Shown: positions 37,401 to 49,313, numbered from the stretch's first letter. The stretch is 64,000 bases of DNA from Toxoplasma gondii ME49 (GCF_000006565.2 NC_031476.1:5145900-5209899); one strand, 5' to 3'. Program-made: numbers and translations. Notes: a model not told the origin generated them from the sequence alone.

Positions 37401-40400
37401 TTGTTTTTTCTCAGTCAGAATGTGTCTCACAAGGCAAAGAGCTGTTCAAACAAACGCTGCGAGAGACGAATCTGAGCTGGGGAATACATGGAAAAGGCGT
37501 GGAAGTCCAGGAGCGTCAACGCACGAAGAAGGCTGCAAACAAATAAGAGTCGCAAATGCGAGTGACGGATTTCAGACACAATCACATGCAAACGCTCTTG
37601 AGGGTCAACACCATCTGAATAACGCTGCCGTAATGCGAATAGCCAGCAAACCTGTCTCCACCTAAAGACTTTTGCGCCAACTCTCGGCATTGGATACAAC
37701 CTGTTTTTTGCGTACACAGCGTGTGTGCTCTTCCAGATTCTTGTCCGAAGACAGACTCGGCACACGGACATCCTGAACCTCTCCACGGATCCACATATAC
37801 CGTCTAGGTAACGACGCGAAGATGGACGTAGAAAGCGGGATGAGAGAAATGCGTTTTTGTTCCCCAGTGAAACCCACAAATCTACAAAACCTGTCACCCG
37901 ACCGTCAAACCCTGCAGGCAATTTAACAGTGGACCTCAATCCTCCAACGAAGGAAAATCGACCACGAATACAGGCGACAGGCACATCGTCTCAAACAATG
38001 ACACAGCCTGTAGTGGACTGGGAGTCTGACATGTAGGCGAGGCTCGAGCGAACCAGCGAACGGTGCGGAATCTCGTCTCCGAGCTGATGACAACTCAGGA
38101 CAAGTGTACGAATCACGCTCGCCTCTCAGAAGTCGGCTTTTCTCTCGCTGTTGACAGGCGTGAGTACGGAGATCCATTTACTACCGCTAAATCGTACGCC
38201 ATATGAACGAGAGTTAACACACTCACCGTGTCACAAAGAGCGGGTGGAGAGAGGCGCGGGAGCCTTTCAAGTTTTCATTTTGACGGCGCACAGCAGCGGC
38301 TTCCGATGCCTTCTGAGACGTGGAATTCGATGACTCGCGATGCTTGCATGCGGCCTCAAAACGCCCTTTTTCTCGACTGAACTCTGCGAGCAGCGCCTCC
38401 ACCAAGTGCTGAAGGAGACGCGCCATGAGCCGCAGAGATTGCGGCGAGACAGCGGGGCCGCATGCGGAGTGCACGTCCGCATTGGAAGCCCCAGGATCTC
38501 TCGCTTTTTGAGACGCTCGTTGCTCAGTTCCTCTTTCGTGTAACGGGAGCTCTAACGCCTTCTCAATCCTTTCCGGATCCCAGGTGGTTGTCCTCTTTAT
38601 GTCCGAAACAGCGTCTTGCTGGTCTCGCCTTCCAAGTCCGCCACGGTCTCCTCGGTGTCCATTCTCTTCGCTGGTCCCTCCTCGGCTCGGCTGCTCCTCT
38701 CCATCCGCAGAAAACTCTGTGTCCGCCTCTCTCGCTTCGCTCTGTCTGGGATTTGCTTCCTGGCCTGCAGGCACCGGGCACCGCCGGTTTTGGCTTCCCG
38801 TGCATGCGCATGCAGCCGAGAGTCCCGCGGCCTTTTTTTGCTGCATGCGGTGGGCGTGTCGCCGCTGCAGCTGGTCTCTCAGCAGGGCTTCGGCGGGGCA
38901 CAACCTTTTCTCATCGTCGCCTAACAGAGTCGAGACAGAGTCTGCGAGACGCAGAAGAGCTACCATGGCAGCGGCGAGGGGATCAGAGAGAGAGAATGAG
39001 GGAGAGGCGAGAAGAGGATTGACCTGCCTCCGAGAAGCTCGCCTCGCCGGCGCACAGGCGGCTGCATGCACGGTCGCGCCTGGCTGTCGCTCTCCTGAAT
39101 CCCTGTCGGATGCGTGACCTGGGGAGACGCCGAGTCCAGGGCTGTCTCGGGGACTTCTCGCCTGCTCAGTTCCATGGGTGTTTGCTTGGTCTGCTCGATT
39201 CGAATCTCCGGCTCCAGCCGCGATGCGTCCGTGACGCTCGAGGCGCTGCTGTCTCGCTTGAGCTGCCAACAGTCGCTGATACAAGGCGTCCATAAATCCC
39301 AGTGCCGCCTGCGGAGACAGCAGCTGAGGCCGCAAGAGAGCAACGGAGAGAGACGAGAGCAACGCTTGAAAAGTCATCGGGAAACGAACGCTTCACGGCA
39401 GAGGTAGACGAGCGAATTGAGAGACGCTACGACGAAAACGATCACTTCACAAAACAGGAGACAGGCAAAACGAGATGAAACGATCGGGGGAAGCTTTCAC
39501 TAAACGCGGCCAGAAAGCACGAGTTAACACTGATGAAAAACAAACTCTCAAGAAGACAGCGCACAACGAAAACGGCAGAGCCCTTCCACGACGCGCGAGA
39601 TCCTCAGTCGAGCGACGACATTCGCGGCGCAAGACTGGCCAACGGAGAGCGAGCCAGTGAAGCCACCTTAGTGTGAAACGGCGATGGAAACAAGATGCGC
39701 AACACCCGATGGGCGTCGTAGCTCAGTGTGGAGAGCAGCGTGCAGAGACCCAACGTCGCGCCTTCTCTCCCTCTTCGTCGGCTTGTCGTCTTCTTGCGTT
39801 TTTTGCCTGACGCAAGACAAGTTTCCGACCTTCTCTCCTCGCCCTCGCTTACCCCCAGACGCGCGTAGACATGCAGAGTCGCCGTGAGGTCTGAAACTCT
39901 CAAACTCTCTCGAACTGCCAAGAGACGCTGAAGCAGCGTTTCGAGAGCCACTGCGGCGGCAGGCCCCAACGCGCCGCCGCCCCAGTCTCGCCCTAGGGAT
40001 GGGCCGGTAGGCAGCCGCGACCGCGAGAGACACTCCCAAGACGGAACGGAGACATTTGGAGACAGCGCCGAAGACGCCCAGGGCGCCGAAGGCGGCAGAC
40101 AGGCCGGTGTGGGCGGGAGGAGCAGAGCCGAGAGTGCATTGAGAATCACGAGCTGGTCTGCCCTAGAGAGGGAGAGACGAAGCGAAAACGAAGAGACAGA
40201 ATCGTGTAGTGAGTCTCACGAATTCAAACAGAACTGCGCTGATATGAGCCTGTGTCCAAACGCCCAGAGACACGAGAGTACACAAGGCGACACTAGGCTT
40301 AGGTGCGTGGTTCCTGAAATCCAGGTATCCCTCACATACAAACAGGATATCTTCCGTCTAACTGAACTGCCAGATTTACCCGTTTCACGGATTCACAACT

Positions 40401-43400
40401 CCATCTGCGTTCCATAATTCCTTTGACGAAGCGGCCATGCCTCGACGAACAGCCCACGCCCACCATATGGGCCTCTCCGAGACACAGATGCATGCAAGCA
40501 TACATGCATACATGCATTCATACATATGAATAGAGGGGTGAGTCGATAGACATACTGATGCAGAGAAACAGATAAAAAGATACATCTGGTAGATATACAT
40601 AGGAGCAGATATCGAGATAGACATAGAAACGCAGCGACAGACGTGAGAATTCGATACGGGGAGAGAGGTTGACGCATAAGAGATAGACAGATAAATGGAG
40701 ATATCGAGAGCGATCGAAAGTTATATGAGCCCTATCGCCGACTGCTTGTCGTATGATGTATCCGTGGCAACCGTACAATGTCCAGTAGATGAGTTTTTCG
40801 GTGCATGCGTTCAACAGCAGCACGAGTTGCGTAGGCGAGGGGGGCAGGAGTCCTGCGTTGCGCCCAGCAGCCAAGGCCCTGACGGTCTGCAGGAGTGCGG
40901 CAGGCGACAGGGCAGCCGTCGTCTCGTCCGTGAGGCGTCGAGTTGCTCGGCGCCACAACAACGCTGCAGAAAACACGCAAATTCCAATTTTGTGTAAAGC
41001 AAGAGCGACAGAAGGGTAAACAACCACGACGAGAACGAAGGGCAGAACGATGGACAAGTAGAAGGAGAAAGCGAGAGGAAGAACGGCAGAAAGGAAGCAA
41101 GGACTGGAGAAAAGCAAACCACAGCAGAAGCAAAAACAGGTGCCGGGGCTCGGGATCAAGAAAGCAAAAGAAAGAGAGCCAATGCTGGGCTGTGTTTCAA
41201 GAGAGATTCGGAGTGCTCTCAGTTGAGAAGCACCGCGTCTCCTGTCTTCTGCAGACGAAACGAGCAAGTGTATTGAAAGACGGAATACTGCGTCAAGCCA
41301 AGAGACATCTTTTGATTGTATCCTCCGCTCGGCTCATTATCATCTCGTCTCGGACGCCTTTCTCTTGGTTTCCAGAGTGTTGCTGAGGTGCATACGGTCC
41401 CCTTCGCCTCTTGCTGTGTTCTGGAAAAGCCTGCAGATACGGCTGAGGGTCGACGCGGACTGGCGAAGCTCGAGGAGGGAAGCCTCTGCCGTTCAAATCT
41501 CGCCTGGGGGTCTCCAGGAATGTCCACCATCTCCATTTTGCCTCAATTGCACACTGTAGACATACTCGCCTCCCCATTCGCATGGTGTACATGCACCGAA
41601 GGGCCTTCTTCCCGGGTGTACATACACCATATCTTCCACCCAGGTACATTCTAGAAAATGCGCGATCGCGTTAGGCCTTGAACGAACGATTTGCGAAGCA
41701 AATCAAAATCGAGATAGGTACACAAGAGTACACATCATCTCGGCCGCTGCTCAGGTGTCCATACACCGTACGGTGCCCACTGCCACGTGTGCATGCAGCC
41801 GTTCGTGGCCTCTTCCTCAGGCCGCCTTCTCCTCACCTCTCTGCGCAGAAGAAGAGCCATCGTCGGCAGCCGGGCCTGGAGGGTGGGCGACCAGCGCCTG
41901 GAGGCGGAGGATTTGATCAGTTGCTGCGAATTCCCTCTGCGGTCTGGCGAGTCGAAGCTGCTCCAGAGGCGAGAGTCCAGAAGTCTCCGACGAAGAAGAG
42001 GCAGGCGAAGCGGTAGACGCTGATGATGACGTTGAGGAAGAAGCAGGAGAGAAAACAGACGACGGAGAAGAAGGTGGAGAGGCGTGAGTGAGTGTCCGCT
42101 TTCGCTGTCGTCCCACTACAGGCTGTGCGACAGGCGATCCTTGAGGAGATCGCAGGAATGCTCCTTCTTCTTCCTTGAAAGTGCCATTGTCTGTTGCATC
42201 CCTTCCTGCTCTCCTGTCTGCCTCCGGTCTTGACTCATCGAGCTGAGCTTCGAACAATAATGAATCATGCCTTCCTGTATGCGTTCTCTTCCTCGTCCCT
42301 GCATCGCTCTCGTATCGTGCTTCCCTGAGATCTTCAGACGCAGAGAAGAAAGAAGAGGCAAGCTCCACACCTTCGTCGACCGCCCCTCCACGTTCACCGG
42401 GAGTCGCACCAGCTTGCATGCGGCTGTCCTCTTCCTGTGCGCCGCATCCCTCCCCTTCTGGGGTCTCCCCTTCGAAAGAGTCAAGAATTTTCGCTGTCTT
42501 GAACTGCCAAGCCTCGCCTGCTTCCCAGAGGGACAACGCAGAAACCATGTCATTCGGCGACACCCACTCTCCGCAGGGAGACTCGTCTCCCAACCCCAGC
42601 GCGAGTGGAAGCCTCGGCGAAGAGAGAAGCGTCGGCATCTGGCGCGTTGCAGACGTCTCCTCTCTCGCCTCTTCCTCCCCTCTGGAGGGCAAAACCAGAC
42701 TTTCCACTCCAGTGTGGCTGCGACTGCTACGCTGATCCTCCTTTCTCCTCGCGCTTGCGCCGCTTCTCACTTCTCCCCTTGTCTCTCGCCCCGCTCTGGA
42801 CGCCAGCGCGAAGAGCTCCGCCACCGGGAGAGACGCGAGTCTCTGCAGTACCTCCGTCGGCTCTCGTTGCAGCTCGTCATCCTTGCACGCTGCGCTGCAT
42901 GTGCTAGGCAACTCGCCCTGCGTCGCAGCGGTTGCGGGAGAGGAGGTCCTCTCTGACTCGCCGGGGCCTACGCTGTCTGAGCTGCAGGCGGGAGCAGAGA
43001 AACGCCTATGGACAGCGTAGAGAACAGCGAGACGAGGCACCCGGCGAGGCGGCGAGGCGAGGAGTGGAGAGGAAGCCAAGAGAGAACGAGGCGAAGCGAC
43101 AGCCGATTGAGGAGACGAAGAAAGGAGAAAAGGCTGAAAAGAAGAAGAACAAGAAGAAGAAGAAGAAGGCGCTTGGGAACGTGGAGAGGAGAAAGAAGAC
43201 AGAAACCTCGACCGAGAGGAGGAGGGGAAGAAAGAGAAAAACGACGGCGAGGTAGAAAGAAGACCCGACGGGGGGAACGTTGGCCGCGAGAAAATCGGAG
43301 AAGTTACAGATACTACAATGGTTGACAGCGATGTCTCGCGAGACTGCAGCTCGTAAGGGTGGAGAAAACTGGAAGACAACGTGCAAGCCTCACGCAGGGA

Positions 43401-43424
43401 AGCAGCAGGAGCCCCGGCCCTCAT
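34454..43424 (-). CDS. Unrecognised 1571-residue helical, possibly organellar repeat protein, eight exons
   Basis: I do not recognise this protein. Exons on the minus strand are 43424-41837, 40963-40777, 40162-39853, 39308-38227, 37532-37431, 36716-36197, 35830-35551 and 35100-34454 (stop TAG). They sum to exactly 1572 codons with every junction GT-AG and in phase, which strongly supports one gene. The ATG at 43424 is the first in-frame ATG; the frame is open a little further but only from a GTG. The N-terminal third is Ser/Glu-rich. From about residue 490 onward there are many short Leu/Ala-rich helical stretches, such as SPAALLQTVRALAAGR, LVLLLNACTEKLIYW, LVILNALSALLLPP, LLRALTLLDFHAFS and LLEALSLHLGF, separated by charged inserts. 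That pattern resembles apicomplexan mitochondrial RNA-binding helical-repeat (FASTK/HPR-like) proteins, but I see no RAP domain at the C-terminus (which has RPLWVYVHPNLSDFDKAPL). Function is unknown; the repeat idea is inference. Confidence 0.8.
35664..35735 (-). repeat. Poly-Ser coding repeat in minus-strand gene
   Basis: GAAGAC/GAAGAA units on the + strand read as about 15 consecutive serines in exon 35830-35551 of the minus-strand gene, just after ATGALGI. Confidence 0.85.
36841..36923. repeat. TA/TGCATA-rich intronic repeat
   Basis: Short runs of ATATAT are mixed with ATGCAT and TGCATGCA in the intron between exons 37532-37431 and 36716-36197 of the minus-strand gene. Confidence 0.7.
40485..40530. 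repeat. Clustered TGCATGCA / CATACATGCAT units in an intron
   Basis: Tandem-like CATACATGCAT units with one TGCATGCA lie in the 614-bp intron (40163-40776) of the minus-strand gene. They could be a simple repeat or a cluster of ApiAP2-type sites; I favour a simple repeat. Confidence 0.6.
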
Positions 43425-44691
43425 GGTCTGTTGAGTGTACGTACACCAGAACGACTCCAGCGGCCAGTTGGGGGCCTCCCTTCTGTCTCTTTTCAGCTTG
43501 CATTGATTCACTTTTCTCCCTCTCTCTTTCTCTCCCTCTGTGCCTCAGCTTAGACCTCCTGTGTTCTCCGCTGCCTTCGCTGTCTCTCTCATCCGAGTCC
43601 AGGGGCGTTCTTCTTACGTGTGGACTTCATCTACTCTCAACCTTCCTTTACTTTTTTCGCGCGAGATGTTTTTTTCGCGTCGGCTTCCCTCTGACAGACT
43701 CTCGCTCTCTCTCTCCGACCCTGTCAGACATTGAGGCCCTCTCCTCGGCGTCTCCGGACGCGAGGCTTTTACTTCCTATCGGAGGCGAGCCGACACACAA
43801 GTCAAAGGAAGCTGTGAAAAAAGTCGGGGGCATCAAGGAAAGGAAACGCCCCGAGTTGTTTGACACTTTCGCGGGCTATTTCTGCGCGATGCGCGTGCAT
43901 GCACCTTGCTTTGCATGCATGCAAAGAAGCACCGGCTGACCGAGGACACAGAAACCTGTAGACACTTTGCCCGCGGAGTGCTCCGACATTCTTCTTCGCA
44001 GTTCCATTCAAAGTGGCACCTCTTGTCCTCTTTTATTTTTCTTCCGGACAGTGCTGCAAGGGAGTTTTTTTCCCTCGAGAGTGACAACTCCTTTCTCCTG
44101 TCGCGCGTGCCGGGAGTTGAACTGGCCATTGGCTCCTTCGGCGCTCCAAGAAGCAGAACCGTCTTCATCTGTGATTTCGCGAGTTCGTTGAGTCGTTTCT
44201 TTCGTTGATTCATCGTTTTCTTCCACGCTGTCTTCGCCGTCTTCTCTGTCTCGCGTTGACGGCTCTCCCCGCTGCTCCGTAGGTCTGTCGCTGCCTCAGC
44301 TGTTGTCCGGAAGTGAGAGCTTCGTTTTTCCGCGTCTTTTGGTTTTGTCTCACTTCGCCTTCTCTCCGGTTTTCTTGACGTCTCGTTATCCTTTTGTCTC
44401 CACATTTTTCCCCTCTTGCTATCTGTTTCTTGCTTCCGCCTGCTTCGTCTCCTCTCACCTCTGATACTCACGGCGCCCTCCCTTTCTACTTTCTTGCTCC
44501 CGGGCGTTCCTCTCTTGCCTCTGTTCGTACCTCTCTGTCTGTCCACTCCGTCCCTCCCGTTTGCTCTGATTTTCTGTCGTCCGTCTGTCTTCAGTCTCTC
44601 CCGGTCTGCTGTCTCGTGGAAGATTCCCTTCTCCCTTTTCGAGGTTTTCTTTCCTCCCCTCAGGGGCTTCTTCTCCCCGCTTCGGCTCAGC
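43425..44691. promoter_or_regulatory. Divergent promoter region between the minus-strand gene and cyclophilin
   Basis: The two start codons (43424 on -, 44692 on +) face away from each other across 1267 bp, so this interval should hold both promoters and 5' leaders. It contains a near-palindromic GTGTACGTACAC at 43434-43447 just upstream of the minus-strand ATG, TGCATGC sites at 43896-43926 and a long pyrimidine-rich stretch from about 44200 to the cyclophilin ATG. Transcription start sites cannot be placed from sequence alone. Confidence 0.6.
43895..43926. promoter_or_regulatory. TGCATGC motif cluster with 18-bp perfect palindrome
   Basis: GTGCATGCAC lies at about 43895-43904, followed five bases later by the perfect 18-bp palindrome CTTTGCATGCATGCAAAG at 43909-43926. 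TGCATGC is a known over-represented promoter element in Toxoplasma and a binding motif of ApiAP2 factors. Its position midway between two divergent genes supports a regulatory role. Confidence 0.55.
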
Positions 44692-45877
44692 ATGTTTTCG
44701 CTCGCAAGCGCCCCGGCCTCGCGGAAGGCGGTGAGTTCGCCGTCGCTCCAGGCTTCGCTGCCTTCGGCCGCTTCGGAAGGTGCAGGTGTTTACCGCGGAG
44801 ACGAAACCGTGACCCTCGTCACTTCGATGGGAGACGTGGAAGTCGAGCTTTACTGGAAACATGCGCCCAAGACCTGCAGGAACTTCTTCGAGCTCGCCAA
44901 GTCCGGCTACTACGACAATACAGTCTTCCATCGAGTCGCGAAGGACTTCTGCATCCAAGGAGGAGACCCGACGGGGACCGGTCGAGGCGGAGAGTCGATT
45001 TTCGGAGGGAAATTCGAGGACGAAATCCACCCAGGTGAGTCGAACAAGGGATCGACGGCTGCGAAGGAGCAGCGGTCCCGAGGGGAAAGAGTCTGTAGGC
45101 GCACTGACACAGAGGCTTTGGGGGAGAAACGGAGGTCGGAGAAAGCAATCCTGACTTTTGCCTTGGAGACTTTGATAACGACACGCCATTTGCGGGAGGG
45201 TGGCTTCAATCTCGCTCTCGAATCCACAGTCATTCGTAATGATGACTCACTCACGAGAGACCAGTTTCACTCGTGGTGCGTTCGGGTGTATGTACAACTC
45301 ACAAAGGGGTTCGGGGATCGCCGGGGAGACTTTTCTCCCGGCTGGTGGTTGTCGGCGGAAGACGCAGCTTTTCGTTTTCGCGTTTCGGTCGCGTCGTGTC
45401 TTTCCTATTTCCACTATCGACCTGCGCGTTCTGCGGACAGCGCTCCGTCTTGCCAGTGTACGCACTGCTCGTTGGTGGCGTCTCGCGGCTAAGAGGGGAG
45501 GATATGTGCGTACGTTGCTGCGTATATGCTGGCCCTTTCGACTATTTGCGCTCCACTCCACGGTAGCTTGTGCCATTGTCACCGGACTCAATCGAACATT
45601 TTTTACCGGAATGCCTGCGTGTGTTGCTGCAGATCTCCGCCACACAGGAGCAGGGGTCGTTTCGATGGCCAACTGTGGTCCTGACACAAACGGATCACAG
45701 TTTTTCATTTGTCTCGCGCCGGCCCCGTTCCTCGATGGAAAGCACTCGATTTTCGGTCGCGTGAAAAAGGGAATGGAAACCGTCAAGAAAATCTCTACTG
45801 TCCAAACCACGGCTACGGATCGACCAATCTACGACATCAAGATTATTCGTGCTGTGACAGCGACCTCGCTTGACTAA
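44692..45877 (+). CDS. PPIL1: Cyclophilin-type peptidyl-prolyl cis-trans isomerase, PPIL1-like
   Basis: This is a cis-trans prolyl isomerase of the PPIL1 branch, which in other eukaryotes is a spliceosome component bound to SKIP/SNW1. Exons are 44692-45034 and 45633-45877, joined in phase 1 across a GT-AG intron, giving 195 residues. The cyclophilin core is complete: [15 protein letters not shown], the catalytic-type FHR in [36 protein letters not shown] joined to [29 protein letters not shown] and [12 protein letters not shown]. Compared with human PPIL1 (166 residues) it has about 28 extra N-terminal Ser/Ala-rich residues. The ATG at 44692 is the first in-frame ATG although the frame is open upstream. 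One oddity is that the conserved Trp before LDGKH (Trp121 of cyclophilin A, important for cyclosporin binding) is replaced by Phe. Confidence 0.93.
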
Positions 45878-48800
45878 TGGTCAGCACGGGATAGTTCGGA
45901 AAAGGACGGCAACGCTAGTTGTATTCGTTTCTAGCTCGTGAATCTTGTCATTTCTTCTCCCGTACAGACACTGTGGCTTTTTTCGTCTCCAGAAAGTTGC
46001 CCTGACAGGCACCCCGCCTTCTTCCTCTCCAGCCCACTTCTCTTTGTGTTGAAACATACTTAAAGTTCAGTATTTATGTTGAGAAGATCTGCTTCCAGGA
46101 CGGCAGACGCAGACTTCACATCCTGCCGGCTGTACCGGGGGTTGTCTCTGCATGCGAATGAATCGCGACATCGCTAAAAGGACAGTTCTCTCCACGGGCG
46201 TGTAGTTCTCTCTTGTGCTTCACAATTCTTTCTCTATCTACTTCGTCGAACGAGAATTCGAAAACAGCAGTCATGCCAGGAGCCTTCAAATAAACCACTG
46301 GCAAGCAGTTACAGCTCAGGCAGTTCTCTTGCGCTCTTTCCGCTTAGCTCACAGCGTTCTTCGATCGTGTTCGCTCTTGAAGAACGACGTGCGAACTCGG
46401 CTAATATATTGGAACCTTTTCAATTCACCGGCGTCTTCTGAAAAAGAATCTATCGATGAGGTGGCGGGCATCACGCGAATGCCAGCTTCTGGGCTTCTGC
46501 AGAGAAGCTAGACTGGAAAACGAATATAAATTCGTTGAAAGATTGGCAGGAGGCACACAGTGTGCGTGGCGCTTTCGCTTTGCTACAGGCTGCTCTCACA
46601 CACCTATCAAACCCCGATGGATACGGTGCAGTACTTGCAGAATTTAAACGCAGTGACTCACGGTCGTTCGTATGGTATGGTGTAGTAATTCAGTTGAGTG
46701 CGTCGTCGTTGGATCTTGAAATGTAACACAGTGAGCTGTGTTAGGCAGTCCAGTGGTGTGGTGGTGTACAGCGATCATAAAAAGATTGGTCGTCTGTGGC
46801 ATACAACTGGAGTCCCATTCAGGATCCTAGATACTAAAATGTCTCTGTCTATTCGACGTGAGGTATACAGTCTTCAGTTTAACGAGCTCTCTCTCAATAA
46901 TAGTTTTCATTTAGAGTGGTTTGGTGGACCTGTCACACCCAAGTATGTTCATACCCGCCCATCGGTTCGGAGTACCACTCCATACCATCCCTGATTGGCC
47001 TCTGCGAGCCTAAACTGCGGTTGTAGCAGTCATTCGGTCACGGTGACGATCTCTGTCATCCATATGTTAACAAAGTTTTCAGGGAGGTAAGTACTACGAG
47101 TTTGACATCTTGTGTACATCTTGAAGGACGTCGTTTACCGGAAATTGCGTTCTAATGTAGTATTGGAGCATTGTCGACATTTACTGTAGTAATGCATCCA
47201 ACTGAACACCACAGTCACTTGCTTCGTGACAGGAAGCCGTTGTGGTTCGAACGTTCCACGAATACAGCAAACATGACGACATCTGGATAAACATTCCCTT
47301 TTTTGTCGGGATGTGGCGACACGTAGTCCCAGCACTCCAGAAAACAGACGATCGCAGAAAGCAGCAACGCACTCCTGCTTTGCGAGAAAGAGACCAGGAG
47401 AGTTCCATGCAGATCGAGTCCCATCACCTGCATTTTGCCGCTAAGAGCAAGTAAGGGAAATGTCAACTCTCGTGGTTGAAGTGGAAAAGAACACAAACAC
47501 TTTCTTCCAGCTGCAAGCTACTTGTTGGCGCTGCTCAGTATGCTTGCTCTATGCGGAACGACAGTTTGTTTTGTCTCGCATCTAATGGAGTTTAATCGAA
47601 TGGAGTCTCTTCTCATGTTTTTATGTAACCTACGGAAGCAGCGTTGTACCAAGTGATCGGCAGCTTTCCTGCCAGCGTCGCAAGGCTCAAGAACTAGCAG
47701 ACTGTTCATCAACAACAGCGTTACACATGCCACACAGTTCATGCGGAATCAAGTCACCCGTCGAGGCATACCGGTCATACAGAGACTGAAGCTAGACTAC
47801 CTGTTAGTACATATTATAAACCGGAACTTCTACTCCAGTTACGAGATACAGACAACCACGGTCTAGCGGCGTATTCTCATTTTTCGACGGTGGGAAACTG
47901 GGGTTAAGGACTCTTTGCCGAAAAACCTTAAACGGGGACAAGACGGCTCTGAACAAATTGTGGAACCTAACGGGTGCCATGTCAGTGCAAGCCTCCAACA
48001 TGTAACCGGTGTTTCCATGCAAAACCAAGAGCCGCGTCGAACGACGGACACAGCCACGTGGCTCTAAACACGTGGTCGAAAGACTCCTTCTGTGATACAC
48101 AAACCAAAGTGCGTAACAATTGGCAGCCACGTCAAATAGCTTGCGATCCGAAAGGAGGGGAAAACGGCAATGTCGCTCATTCGTATGCTGACCTCAGCTT
48201 TTTTTTAAACTTCTTCAGGAGAATTTTTCTACACACACACACACGTGGTTTCTATGTGAGCCACGTTCTTCCTGTGGAAACGAGATAAGCACTATTTGTA
48301 ATGCTCCGTTCAGTTATTTTCTTAAATGGCCATGAGGTGAATAAGCAAGACAGGTAGACAAGGTTATACAAGCACACAAACACTTCCCTGAATACAGATA
48401 GAAATCGCTGGATTATGAATATAAAGACGGTATCTCCCCCACCCCGGCACGACCGACTAACAAACCACAGAGCGTTGATGTCTTGTCAACTTTACGCGTC
48501 GCTGCCGAGACGAGTCAGGAGTGTCGCCTAAAGCATCTTTTTCCTGTGACACGAGGTTTCAGATGATTTGCAGCTTTGTCTTATTGTTTCTCCCATTTGT
48601 TCTTGAGAGCAATGTGAGCCGTCTGCCTTGTGGAACCAGGACCTCGGTCGAACCATACGTTCTATCACAATCTTTTGTTGGGCGCTGTCAAAGCAACACT
48701 AAGCTTAAAGACTATTCGGAGTTTGTTTCTCAAACAGCAAGCAAAGCTGCTGAATACGTTTTCTCCGCGCCGTCATCGGCACGTGTCTCACGCTTCTCCA

Positions 48801-49313
48801 GATAAGACTTCCACTTTCCTGATTTGCTTTTCATGCATCTGCTTCCTCACTTCGGCTCTTCTGCCTTTCGTTTTTTAATCTTACGGGGTTTCTGGGCGGT
48901 CGCTCCCGTTGCTCGCTAGGTTGCGTCTCTCCGTGACTGTGTTTTTTTCCCTTGTTTATCCCCGATTCATGGTGGCTTGCCCCGAGTTCCTGTTTCCTTT
49001 CTTTGAAATCCGTTTCATTCTCATCTTGTGTTCCGTCGTATTACCACCAGCTTCCGCCTCCTTTCTTGATCGGCAGCAGCCCACAGGCTGAGCGGCGGAT
49101 TTCCACACGTCCTCGTATCTGACTTAGCTAGCGTCGTTTGCCGTCATTGTAACTGTCATGATCCTAACTCCCGTTTGTGGCGGAACATAGAGCGAGAAAC
49201 ATCTTTCCTATCAAGCGAAACGTGCCTTCGATTGTGTGTCACTCCCGAATTGCTTCTTCGCCTCTTCATATTGTTTACATCTTCGTTTCCGTTTATTCAT
49301 CTAATTCGGCAGC
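45878..49313. other. Intergenic region between cyclophilin and gamma-glutamyl phosphate reductase
   Basis: It is less GC-rich than the coding regions. It includes the cyclophilin 3' flank, a degenerate cox1 fragment near 46762-46870, and the leader of the next gene from about 48900. A short CA run occurs at about 48230. No open frame in it shows a recognisable domain or a phase-compatible exon chain, and I found no RNA gene. Confidence 0.65.
46762..46870 (+). pseudogene. NUMT: degenerate mitochondrial cox1 N-terminal fragment, copy 2
   Basis: The + strand reads VVVYSDHKKIGRLWHTTGV, followed by LDTKMSLSIRREVYS. This fits the conserved cytochrome oxidase subunit I start, where mitochondrial proteins have NHKxxGxLYxxxGxxxxxxGTxxSxxIRxELYS. 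Key residues are altered (Asn to Asp before HK, Glu-Leu to Glu-Val after IRR) and the match fades after YS, so it is a decayed nuclear insertion. Mitochondrial similarity may extend upstream toward about 46620, but I cannot confirm that. Confidence 0.75.

Noticed and set aside
39718..39745. Second tRNA-like stretch (GTAGCTCAGTGTGGAGAGC)
   Set aside because: It lacks the rest of a tRNA fold and lies in an intron of the minus-strand gene; similarity is limited to the A-box region.
39604..39852. Continuation of exon 40162-39853 of the minus-strand gene through LGLCTLLSTLSYDAHRVL
   Set aside because: A strong GTAAGC donor at 39852 and a strong acceptor after 39308 (phase 0 to phase 0) explain the join better; the extension ends in a stop with no onward link.
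44416..44691. Possible hydrophobic N-terminal extension of the cyclophilin (signal-like)
   Set aside because: The frame is open but contains no ATG before 44692, and the sequence is typical translated CT-rich leader.
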